Shown in pieces: positions 31,358 to 41,638 of a stretch of 64,000 nucleotides of DNA. The stretch's first letter is position 1, and every line of letters starts with the position of its first letter. The translations under genes were made by a program, and so were the position numbers. The DNA lies in the NCBI GenBank assembly GCA_947471745.1, contig CANJKZ010000465.1:124001-188000 (forward strand), written 5' to 3'. This DNA comes from Closterium sp. Naga37s-1. Lineage: Eukaryota; Streptophyta; Zygnematophyceae; Desmidiales; Closteriaceae. The notes under the pieces were generated by a model. The model made no database searches. It was not told the origin of the DNA and saw nothing but the letters and a program-made list of their open reading frames with translations.

Positions 31358-33846
31358 TCAAGAAGTAAGCAAGTGAGGCACAGTAGGCACAAGGCCTAGA
31401 ACAGTACAGAAACGCTGATGATCACAAGGCTGAAGCGCCTTGGTGAACACATCAGCAGTGTTGGCCCGAGTGGCCACGTAAGCAAGACGAAGCTGACCAC
31501 GCTGCTGCAACTCTCGAGCAAGGAAGTAGCGCAGAGCGATGTGCTTCGTTCTGTGCTCCAGTCTGTGCTCCTGACACAAGGCAATGGCGGCCTTGTTGTC
31601 GACGTACAGCACTGGAGGAGAACGAGGCCGCTCTCCTAGGTCGGTCAGCAGGTAGGTGAGCCAGCGTAACTCCTGTGCAGCCATGGCTGTGGCGTAGATC
31701 TCAGCCTCACAACTGGAGCTAAGAACTGAAGACGAGCGTGTAGAACGCCAAGAAACTGAACCAGAGCCAAGGCTGAAGGTGTAACCCTGAGACGACCGCT
31801 GCGTAGCCTGGTCGTCAACCCAAGAAGCGTCTGAGTGCCCAGTGAGGACAACGTCGCTCCGTCCTCCAAGCACAAGCCCCATGCCCGACGTACTGCACAA
31901 GTAGCGCAACACCCTCTTAGCGGCATCCATGTGCTCCTTCCGGTGACGGCCAGGAGCGACATAGCGTGCTAGGATGCTAAGAGGGTATGCAAGGTCAGGT
32001 CGAGTGCAGGTCATCAGGTACATGAGGCAGCCCACAAGCTCTGGATACGGGCCATTCGGCTCTACGGACTCATCCGAAGGCAGAGCTGAGAGCGAGTGAC
32101 CGGTAGGCAGAGGAGTGGACTGAGGCGAGGAGTACGTGAAGCGGAAGCGCTGAAGGACCTGCTGCACCATGTGTGACTGAGTCAAGGTGATGGTGCGCTG
32201 TGCTCTGTCCCGGGTGATCCGCAAGCCAAGATAGCTTGTCAGCTCACCCAGGTCTGTGCACGTGTGTCTCTTCTGCAGCTCCGACTTCACGTGGGCGAGT
32301 GCCTCAGTGTCAGCAGTAGCAAAGACCAAGTCGTCTACGTACACGAGAACGTAGAACGGCGGCAGAGTGGTGTCGGTGCGTAGAAACAGCGACGGGTCAG
32401 CAGTAGAAGGAGCAAACCCAAGAGCAGCAAGAGTAGTCCTCAGTGTGTCGTGCCACTCACGGGGTGCCTGGCGGAGACCGTAGACTGGCCGCCGGAGGCT
32501 CCACTGGGTACCAGCAGGGAACGACCCAGTGAAGCCAGGTGGGCGGCGCAGCCAGATCTCCTCGTGCAGGCTGCCCTGTAGGAAAGCAGTGCTGAAGTCA
32601 AGAGAGTGGAGCTCGTAGTTACGCTGAGCGGCGACGTGCAGCAGAACCCGAAGAGTGGTCATCTTCGGGGTCGGGGAGAAGGTCTGGAAGAAGTCAACTC
32701 CCTCTCGCTGACTGAAGCCTCGTGCAACGTAACGAGCCTTGAAGACAGGCGGAGAACCCGGCGGCCGCTTCACCCTGAAAATCCACATGCCACTGACGAT
32801 GTTCGCCCCAGGCGGGGGAACGTCGTCGCCGTAGGTGCCTGTGGACTTCCAAGAAGCCATCTCTGCGTCCATGGCTGTCTGCCACTGAGAGAAGTAGGGA
32901 CCCTCTATCGCCTCTGCGTAAGAGCGCGGGGTCGGGATGTCTGGTGCATCCGGGTCTCCCTCAGGGGCAAGTAGCATGGACACGAGATGAGGTAAAGCAG
33001 CGGCAGAGTACTCAAACTCCTCCTGTCTGTCCTCAAGGACGTCCGTGCCAAGAGCACACTCACCCCCGACGGACGGAGGACAGACAGACTCAGACACAGC
33101 AACAAGACTAGCGGGGTGTCGAGACGACAGGCGGCAGCAAAGTCAACAAGCTCAGCAACTAGGGCAGACGCAGCAATGGACTTAAATGAAGGGTCAGTGA
33201 CAACAGTGGCGAGAAGACGTGTGACAGTAGGACTGGCAGCACGAGCAAGGTCGGACGCAGGGTCACGGACGTCAGGAAGAGAGGACGCAGGAGGAGACGG
33301 CAGAGGGACACGCTGTGGAGCAGTGGAAGGACGCAGAGTCATATAGTGAGGGCCAAGCACAGGAGGAGGACGCTGATGCGGAGCACGACGACCAGCGCGG
33401 ACAGCGCGGACAGGCGACTCTGGACGAGACTCAGGTGACTCAGGACGAGACTCAGGCGACTCAGGACGAGACTCAGGCTCACGACGCTCCGTAAGACCAC
33501 TAGTCGGCCCAGCGTAGGGAGAAGGACCAGGCAGTGGAGAGGCAAGCGGTAACTGTGACTGCGACTGGACAGGTGGTGGACTCAGTAGGGGAGGAGAAGG
33601 ACCAGTGGAGGGCGGGAGGCCAAGAACCTGCTGAAGGAGCGGAACGTAGTACGGCCGCGGCCGCTCAGCACCTCCTGAACCAGCAGAGACATCACCAGCA
33701 CCCTCAGCCCCAGGGTCTCCAGCACCAACTCCCGCAGCACCACCAGCAACCCCAGCAGCTCCAGTACCTCCAGCTCCAACCCCCGCAGCAGCTCCAGTAC
33801 CTCCAGTACGAGCACCTCCAGAACCAGCGGCTCCAGCAGCTCCAGT
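31358..33846 (-). pseudogene. B1 pol, C-terminal part: linker end, RT, RNase H
   Basis: On the minus strand this follows directly from 41639. It has the end of the Gly/Ala linker, a conserved linker block (LPDVRDPASDLARAASPTV), RT with YVARGFSQREGVDFFQTF and FYVLVYVDDLVFAT, and RNase H with HSDASWVDDQATQ, SSSCEAEIYATA, LYVDNKAAIAL and ADVFTKALQPCDHQRF. The stop is at 31358. A frameshift near 33100 separates the linker block from RT. RT and RNase H otherwise look complete in one 579-codon frame. Confidence 0.92.
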
Positions 33847-33975
33847 TGTCAACATATATTTTATATGTTTAGTTTATGTTAGTCTAGGTGTACCAGTTCA
33901 CATTCCTAGGGTTAGCTATATCCTCTTGTATCTCGTTTCCCTTAGTCAATATTTTCACCCGTTCTAAACTCGACA
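33847..33975 (+). repeat. 5' LTR (129 bp)
   Basis: TGTCAACATATATTTTATATG to CTAAACTCGACA, identical by eye to 41510-41638. TATATTTTATA near the start could be the TATA box. Confidence 0.93.
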
Positions 33976-33986
33976 TGGTATAGAGC
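33976..33986 (+). other. Primer-binding site
   Basis: TGGTATAGAGC directly follows the LTR. It is the initiator tRNA-Met-type site with one base missing. TGGGCCCA follows at 33999-34006. Confidence 0.8.
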
Positions 33987-34439
33987 TAGTCGACCCTATG
34001 GGCCCACCGCCCCGTGCCCCGACCTAGGAACGTAGCCACTTAATACCCGAAGCGCCCTGCCACCCCCCCCTTAGCTCGCGCGTCACCCGTACTGCCCTGA
34101 GCGCGTCATCCGTTTAGCCCCGAGCGTCACCCGCTGTTCACCCGCGCCTCACCCGTTTTCTGCCCCGTACGTAGCTTGCCAGCCCGCTAGCGCGCAGCAG
34201 GCGCATGCGCACGTTAATTCGTAGCCGCAGATGCGACCGTGCACACGCGCAGCGTTAGCCGCACGCACGCGCGGCATTAGCAGCACGCACGCGCGGCATT
34301 AGCAGCACGCACGCGCGGCCATAGCTGCACGCACGCGCAGCCCGTCAGCTGCGCTACCGTCCCACCCGTCCCCGCTGACTCACCCTGTGCCCGCTGTACC
34401 ACCCGTTCCAGTCACCTCATCCTGAAGTCAGCCGCCCCA
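33987..34439 (+). other. C-rich leader
   Basis: Untranslated leader with short repeats such as GCACGCACGCGCGGCATTAGCA at 34260-34340. No gene is supported. Confidence 0.6.
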
Positions 34440-35035
34440 CCAATTACTCTCACCCGCCCAGAACCGTACAGCACCGCGGAGAACCGCACAGAACCGTGCG
34501 ACACCGCCCAGAACCTTACCTGCTGACCCACCCGCACCAGCCAGAGCTGCTGCCCCATCCGGTACTCACCTCGCACAGAACCGCGCAGCACCGCACTGAA
34601 CCGTGCAGAACCGCGCAGAACCGGGCAGAACCGCACAGAACTGCGCAGAACAGCACAGAATCGTGTGGCGCCGCCCAGAACCTTACCTGCTGACCCACCC
34701 GCACCAGCCAGAGCTGCTGCCCCACCCGGTACTCACCTCGCACAGAACCGCGCAGCACCGCACTGAACCGTGCAGAACCGCGCAAAATCGTGCAGAACCG
34801 CACAGAACTGCGCAGCACAGCACAGAATCGTGTGGCGCCGCCCAGAACCTTACCTGCTGACCCACCCGCACCAGCCAGAGCTGCTGCCCCACCCGGTACT
34901 CACCTCGCACAGAACCGCGCAGCACCGCACTGAACCGTGCAGAACCGCGCAAACTCGTGCAGAACCGCACAGAACTGGGCAGAACCGCACAGAACCACGC
35001 AGCACCGCACAGCACTGCACCCGTTGCCCCACCTG
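34440..35035 (+). repeat. 167 bp tandem repeats in leader
   Basis: TGCTGACCCACCCGCACCAG starts units at 34521, 34688 and 34855, a 167 bp period. Each unit is filled with roughly 10-11 bp sub-units (ACCGCACAGAACCGCGCAG). The open frame through it is a consequence of low complexity. The true gag start lies downstream at 35187. Confidence 0.85.
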
Positions 35036-35186
35036 TACCAGCCAGACCTGCTGCCCCACCCGTTCCTGTCACCACACCAGTAACCAGCCGCCATCCACCT
35101 CACTGAACCACCTGGTACCGCCCTCCCACGTTCTAGACTCCACCCGAGCGTGCCCGTTCATTGCCCTCGCACCAGAGCCTCCTCCC

Positions 35187-36646
35187 ATGGCCACTTCTCG
35201 TATTCTCACGTTTGATCCTGAGGGTAGGCCGGTAGACTTCCCAGGATGGCTCCGCAAACTCAAGCTTTTCCTAGGGAGTAGGATCGAGAACGACGTCCGC
35301 CTTCTGGACCATGCCACGGGCAAACTCGTAGCCCCGAAGGAACCCGACCCCTTAGGTTCCTCCCCGTCGGACGCAGAGGAAGCTCGCTTTGAGAAGCTGC
35401 AGCTGGCGGCCAGTCGGTGGGCGGCGCGGGACGACGCCACAGTGCTCGCCATCACCGATCTCCTGCCCCTGACAGAGCAGCAGCACTTCGAGCAGGAGGT
35501 GACGGCCAAGGGCCTGTTTGATGCTGTCGTCAAACGGTATTCCACCCCAACCACTGCTTCCCTCGGTCGGCTTGTACTGTCCTTCCTATTTCCTGACCTG
35601 CCCTCGTTTCACCGCGTCCCTGACCTTGTGCTGCACTTGCGCTCGCTTGATGCCCAGCTCCGTTCTGCTGCCCCTGATGATGCCCTACTTGCCGCCAACC
35701 CCCCCCCCCGATGTGGATGACACTGTACCTGCTGTCCACCCGCCTCCCTGACCGTTTTGCCACAGCCCGTGACCACTTTCTCACTGTTAACCCCATGTCC
35801 CTCACCATTGACCTGTTTGAGAAGAGGCTCACTGCTGTTGAGGACCTTGCCCGTTCCCTTGCTGCTGCCTCCGGTACTGCCCTCCCCCCCATCTTTGAGG
35901 GATGTGCTCCGTCCTTCCTAGCTTCCCCTGTCGACTCGGCGTCTGTTGCCACTGCCCCAGAGGTGGCAGCCGTTGCCCTTGGCAACAAAGGGGGCAAGAA
36001 GGGGGGTAAGAAGGGAGGAGGTGGTGGCAGTGGTGGGGGTGGCGGAGGGGGCGGTGGTGGGGGTGGCGGAGGGGGCGGTGGTGGAGGTGGCGTAGGTGGT
36101 GGTGGTGGAGGAGGTGGAGGGGGTGGGAGTGGTGGAGGAGGTGGAGGAGGAGGCAGTGGAGGTGGAGGTAGTGGGCCCCCCCAGCAGCAGCAGCCTCACC
36201 AGCAGCAGCCGCAGCAGCCGCAGCCACAGCAGCAGCGGCAGCAGCAGTTCCAGGGCCAGCGCCAGCAGACGCAGCAGCAGCAGTGGAGGTCGCCTGGACC
36301 AGGGAGCTCTGTCAGCAGCAGCGGCCCGCCCAGCTGGACGTTGCGTGGTCCAGCCCAGCACCCCCCCTGCCAGTATAGGGTGCTGACTGGGCCGCGTGGA
36401 GGCTACCCTTGTGGCCGCTTCCACCCCCCGGGTCAGTGCTTTGCACAGCTCACTGACCGCTACCGTGCGCAGTTTGGCCCCAACCGCACTGTCCCCGATT
36501 GGGCCTCACTGGCTCGTTCTGTTGGTCCGCAGTTGTATAGCATGACTGCACCTCAGTTAGATGAGGCTGTGCGTTCTATGTCTGTGATGTATGCCGATGA
36601 CTCTATTGTTGATGATTTTGCGTACTATTCCGGTTTCTCTAGCTAG
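35187..36646 (+). pseudogene. gag of the 33847-41638 element, one frameshift
   Basis: It starts at ATG 35187 (MATSRILTFDPEGRPVDFPG). The capsid-like region (WLRKLKLFLGSR, then YSTPTTASLGRLVLSFLFPDL) is of the copia Gag type. At an 11-C run (35699-35709) the frame changes, after which LYLLSTRLPDRFATARDHFL continues the capsid. The C-terminal part has a Lys/Gly block, a long poly-Gly stretch (36020-36170), a Gln/Pro-rich block and the knuckle beginning CQYRVLTG (CX13CX3HX4C, about 36371-36440). The stop is TAG 36644-36646. The frameshift could be a real mutation or a homopolymer error in the assembly. Confidence 0.88.
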
Positions 36647-36648
36647 GT

Positions 36649-38606
36649 GCTGTAGAGGTTGCCAGTGCCTTCCCTGCTAGCGTAGCTTGTCCAGGATCGA
36701 CCACCGAGACTGCGTCCCTGTCGTTCACACTCGACTCTGGAGCATCCAGCTGTTTCTTTCGTGACCGTGCCGACCTCACACCACTAAGCACTCCCGTCAC
36801 TGTTGCCTTGGCCGACCCCTCTGTGGGACCTGTGGTTGCTCGCAGCACCACCACTCTCCCGTGTCCGGCTGCTCCCTCTGGGGTCCTTACAGGTTACTAC
36901 ACCCCCTCGTTCTCTAGGAACCTGGTGGGTGTCAGCCACCTCCACGACCTCGGAGTAGTCACCACTTTTCCCTTAGAGGAGTCAGTTGCCTCCTGCACAG
37001 TCGGTACCCCTCTGGCCACCTTTCGCAGGGAGCCGGGCTCTGGTCTGTACTCACTACACACCGGGTCCCACCACACTGGGTCAGGTCTGGTCAGCTCAGG
37101 TCAGGTAGCCGCTGTGTCATGTGACTGTCGGTCCCTCACCCACCCGTCGGTCCTCTAGCACCACTGTCTAGGTCACCCGTCGTTCCCACGTCTCAGTAGG
37201 ATGGCACGTCACCGTCTGGTCTCAGGTCTCCCAGCGTCGCTTGCCCCACTTCCCCGCTCTCCAGCGCCGCCGTGCACTCCTTGCGTCGAGGGTCGGCAGC
37301 GCGCTGCCCCTCACTCCTCCTCGTTCCCCCCCACCACGTCTCCCTTCCAGACCCTGCACTTGGACGTCTGGGGCCCCTCCCCGGTCCTTGGCCCACGTCA
37401 GGAGCCCTACTTCCTGATTGTGGTGGACGACTACTCCCGCTACACCACAGTTTTCCCTTTGCGACGGAAGGCCGACGTGCCTACCGTCCTCGAGCCGTGG
37501 CTATTAGCGAGGGGTGGCGCCCAGGGCCTGTGTGGGCTTCGCCTACACTCGGATCGTGGTGGTGAGTTCTCTTCCACTCGACTGGAGACGTTCTGTCAGG
37601 GTCGCGGGATCATCCAGTCTTACACGTTACCAGCCTCGCCGCAGCAGAACGGGGTAGCCGAGCGTCGCATCGGCCTGGTCATGGAGGTTGCCCGGACCTC
37701 CATGTGCCATGCCGGTGCCCCCCAGTTCTTGTGGCCCCAGGCAGTCCGCTACGCCGCGCACCAGCTGAACCTGTGGCCCAGTGACGCACGGCCACGGGTG
37801 ACGCCGGTCTCCCTTTGGACAGGTTCTCCGGGCGTAGCAGCTGACTTCCGTGTCTGGGGCTCTCTTGCTCACGTTCGCGCCCCTGGCGCGAACAAGTTGT
37901 CTCCGCGCACCCGTGCCTGCGTCTTTCTTGGTTTCCCTTTGGACGCCTCCGGCTGGTTGTTCTATGAGCCGGCCACCTACCAGTTCTTCGGTTCTCAGGA
38001 CGTCACGTTCGACGAGTCTGTCTGTTACTACAGGAGTCGCCCCCACCGAGGTACTGAGGCCTTTTCCCCCCCGCTGTTCCTCACCCTTGAGCCCCCCCCA
38101 ATCGCCCCGGTAGCCCCCCCCCCTTCGCGTCCTACCCCGTCAGGTGTGTCGCACGTCACTCCGCAGTCGTCTCCCCCGCAGCGTCCAGTCCGTGTCGTGT
38201 CTGAGGGTGCGGGAGGTGCAGTTGCGGAGGGTGAGGGTACTGGGGCTGCAGGAGCTGGTGGTGTCGGCTCTGGGGGTGCAGGGGTTGTGGGTGTGGAGGT
38301 CACTCCTGTGGAGGACACGGCAGCCTCGAGCCGGCGGCCTCGCCTCGCGTCACCCCCTGGCTTCCCGTCCGTCCCGCAGTTCCCTCCTCGTTCTTCTCTG
38401 CGGCCGGTTTCTGCGGAGCCCGGGGGTGCTGCTGCGGGAGGCACTGGAGGCTCCGGGAATGTCGACGGTGGAGGTGTTGGTTCTGGGGGTGCAGGAGCTG
38501 GAGGCACTGGCACTGTGGCGCCTACACCGCGCACTGTACGTTTCCTGACCCGTGAGCAGCGTCTCTTCCAGTTGGAGAGGGAGGAGCGTGCGCAATTTGA
38601 GAGGGC

Positions 38607-38675
<69 letters not shown>

Positions 38676-41235
38676 CGAGAGAGTAGCGGAGGAGTCACGG
38701 CCGCACCAGGAGAGGGTAGAGCAGGAGTTCCACCCGCAGCAGCAGGTGCAGTTACAGACCCAGCAGGAGCGAGTAGAGGAGCAGTCACCGCCGCACCAGG
38801 AGAGGGTAGAGCAGGAGTCCCGTGAGCAGCAGCAGGTGCAGTTACAGACCCAGCAGGAGCGAGTAGAGGAGCAGTCACCGCCGCACCAGGAGAGAGTAGA
38901 GCAGGAGTCCCACCCGCAGCAGCAGGTGCAGTTACAGACCCAGCAGGAGAGAGTAGAGGAGTCCCGGTCCCAGCAGCGGGTGCAGCTGCAGTCGCAGCAG
39001 GAGAGGGCAGAGGCGGGGCCACAGGAGCAGCAGCAGGGGCCGGTACCGTCGCAGCAGACGCCAGAGGAGGCGGAGCAGCAGCGACTGCGACTACGCGACC
39101 TCCCCGACCCAGCACCTGCACGCTTTGTTCGTGGTCCCCTACCGTCCCCTCCTGTTCCCCCTGTTGAGTCCCTTTCCTCGTCCCAGTGGACTCGTCGTCC
39201 TCCCCTCAGTCGTGCTGTGTCCCCACAGCGTCGTCGGTCCCGTTACCGTGCAGACGGTCCGTTCCACCTTGTTCTTCGCTCTCGTGTTCCACCTCCTCCT
39301 GTCCTTCCACAGCCCCCTGAGTCGTCCTTCACTGTGCTTCACGACCCGTTGTCCGACTACCTCCGTGCCTCCCGTCCTGTCGTCTCCCGTGTTTTGTCCG
39401 CGTTGGTCACTCACCCGACTGCACCTCTGTCGTCTGTTTCGGCACTTGTTACCACTGTCTCTGGCTTTGCCTCTTCCCACCGCCTTGACTACGCCGCTCA
39501 CTTGGTGAGTGGCCCTGCTCGTTCTCCGTTCTCTGGGGGTGCTCCTGTTTTTCCCTTGGAGGTCCTCGAGGACAGGCAGTTTGAGCTTGGTTTCCTTGCG
39601 GCCGCTGTTCCTCATCTCTGCGCCATGCTGCTTGCCCCTGAGGGGGATCCAGACGCTCTTGACATCCCGATCCCTCGCACTCACGCTGAGGCGGTCTCGG
39701 GACCTTGGGCCTCGTACTGGATAGCAGCTGAGGAGGCAGAGATGGCATCTTATAGGTCCACAGGCACTTACGTCGACGCAGTCCCACCACCTGGGACGAA
39801 CGTCGTCAGTGGCCGATGGCTCTACAAGGTGAAGCGGCCGCCTGGATCACCACCAGTGTTCAAGGCGCGCTATGTGGCGAGAGGCTTCAGTCAGCGAGAG
39901 GGGGTGGACTTCTTCCAGACCTTCGCTCCCACCCCGAAGATGAGTACTCTTCGGGTGTTGCTGCATATTGCAGCCCAGTGCGACTACGAGTTGCACTCTC
40001 TGGACTTTTCCACCGCGTTCCTTCAGGGGAGCCTGCACGAGCAGATCTGGCTGCGTCGCCCGCCTGGCTTCACTAGCTCTTTCCCACCTGGGACCCAGTG
40101 GCAGCTGCGTCGACCAGTCTACGGCCTGCGTCAGGCTCCACGTGAGTGGCACGACACACTTCGCTCGACCCTTGCAGCGCTTGACTTCTTTCCGTCGTCT
40201 GCTGACCCGTCACTGTTCGTCCCCCGTGGCTCGACCCCGTTCTTTGTTCTTGTTTACGTTGACGACCTAGTCTTCGCCACTCCCGACCGACACGCACTGG
40301 CCTCCGTGAAGGAGGAACTGCAGAGGAGACACACTTGCACTGACCTTGGTGAGCTGCAGCACTACCTTGGCCTGCAGATCACTAGGGACAGGGCAGCTCG
40401 CACCATTACGCTGACGCAGTCGCATATGGTCGAGCAGATCCTCACGCGGTTTCGTTTCCCGTTCTCCAAGGTACAGCTCACCCCTCTTGGTGTGGATCAT
40501 GGGCTCACGGCTCCACCTTCGGACGAGTCATTTGAGCCCAGTGGTCCATATCCTGAGCTGGTGGGTTGTCTCATGTACCTGATGACCTGTACTCGCCCAG
40601 ACTTAGCTTACCCTCTTAGCGTTCTTGCGCGCTTTGTTGCGCCTGGGAGACACCGACCGTCCCACTGGTACGCTGCTAAGAGGGTGGCGAAGTATGTGGC
40701 GAGTACATCAGGCATGGGACTTGTCCTTGGAGGGAAGCAGCCAGTTACACTCACAGGTTACTCGGACTCGTCGTGGGCCGACGACGCGGAGACGCGTCGG
40801 TCTACACAGGGGTACTCCTTTAGCCTCGGGACAGGTGCTGTTTCGTGGCGGTCGACTCGGGCGTCGTCCGTCTCCGGTTCCAGCTGTGAGGCAGAGGTGT
40901 ACGCTGCGGCCATGGCCGCTCAGGAGCTTCGCTGGCTGTCTTTCCTTCTCACCGACCTTGGTGAGCGGCCTCGCTCTCCCCCAGTCTTGTTCGCCGACAA
41001 CAGGTCTGCTGTCCTGTTGTGTGAGGAGCCGCGACTGGTTGGGAAGTCGAAGCACATCCAGCTTCGTTACTTCCTTCTGCGTGAGTTGCAGCAGCGTGGC
41101 CAGGCACTTGTACGACGTGTGGTCTCTGAGGCCAACACGGCAGATATCTTCACCAAGGCGTCGCCGCCTTGTGACCACCAGCGTTTCTGCACCCAGCTTG
41201 GCCTTGTGCCTGCCCGTCCTCACTTGCTTACGTAG
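36649..41235 (+). pseudogene. pol of the 33847-41638 element, two nonsense codons
   Basis: The frame is -1 relative to gag. It reads protease (FTLDSGASSCFFRDRADL), pre-integrase HH-CC region, integrase (LHLDVWGPSP, LHSDRGGEFSS, QQNGVAERRIG), a Gly/Ala patch, poly-Gln and Gln/Glu repeats, the conserved linker block, RT (FVLVYVDDLVFAT) and RNase H (YSDSSWADDAET, SSCEAEVYAAA, LFADNRSAVLL, TADIFTKASPPC). Stops are TAG 37156-37158 where the intact copy has Trp (TGG), and TAG 38638-38640 inside the CAG tract. Both are single transitions. Everything else reads through to 41235, so it was probably active recently. Confidence 0.92.
38607..39060 (+). repeat. Coding CAG tract and Gln/Glu repeats in linker
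   Basis: A CAG run (about 22 codons, interrupted by the TAG) is followed by three units of about 90 bp encoding QERVEEQS and QERVEQES plus QQQVQLQTQ blocks. The same module is at 47404-47830 and, on the minus strand, 21780-22100. Confidence 0.8.
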
Positions 41236-41509
41236 AGATGCTTTGTCCTGCTTGTCTTGTACTCTTGCATCTCATTATATTTGCTATATACCTGCATTTG
41301 GACTGGCCTTGTGGCCTCTTGCTTGCTCTCGGAGTGTGTGGTGACTTTGAGCTCCACCCTGAGATTTGTCTTGTTCTTGTGGATTGGTCTTGTGACCCTT
41401 GCTTGTTCTTGCTGACCTTGCTTGCTCTCATAATGTGTGTGTCCTTGAGACCCACCCTGAGATTTGTGTTGTTTTCCACAGGACTGCCGTCACCTAGACT
41501 ATGGGGGTG
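41236..41509 (+). other. 3' UTR and polypurine tract
   Basis: The same B2 3' region as elsewhere, ending CACCTAGACTATGGGGGTG (41491-41509). Confidence 0.78.
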
Positions 41510-41638
41510 TGTCAACATATATTTTATATGTTTAGTTTATGTTAGTCTAGGTGTACCAGTTCACATTCCTAGGGTTAGCTATATCCTCTTGTATCTCGTT
41601 TCCCTTAGTCAATATTTTCACCCGTTCTAAACTCGACA
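41510..41638 (+). repeat. 3' LTR (129 bp)
   Basis: Identical by eye to 33847-33975. The host B1 sequence resumes at 41639. Confidence 0.93.

Larger units (their letters stand above)
33847..41638 (+). mobile_element. B2-type copia element with gag, nearly intact, very recent
   Basis: The 7792 bp element has two 129 bp LTRs that I read as identical. It sits inside the Gly/Ala linker of the B1 element. The flanking five bases are CCAGT and CCAGC, a target duplication with one difference. The order is LTR, primer site, C-rich leader, 167 bp repeats, gag, protease, integrase, poly-Gln linker, RT, RNase H, 3' UTR, LTR. It is the only lineage B copy here with a capsid-type gag. Defects seen are a gag frameshift at an 11-C run, a gag/pol phase change and two nonsense codons. 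Confidence 0.93.

Noticed and set aside
34440..35035. Regularly spaced repeats that could suggest a CRISPR array
   Set aside because: Units are contiguous with no unique spacers and lie in a retrotransposon leader of a eukaryote.
36644..36660. Programmed frameshift between gag and pol
   Set aside because: No slippery sequence seen and the related intact copy has a fused frame. Kept only as a low-interest finding.
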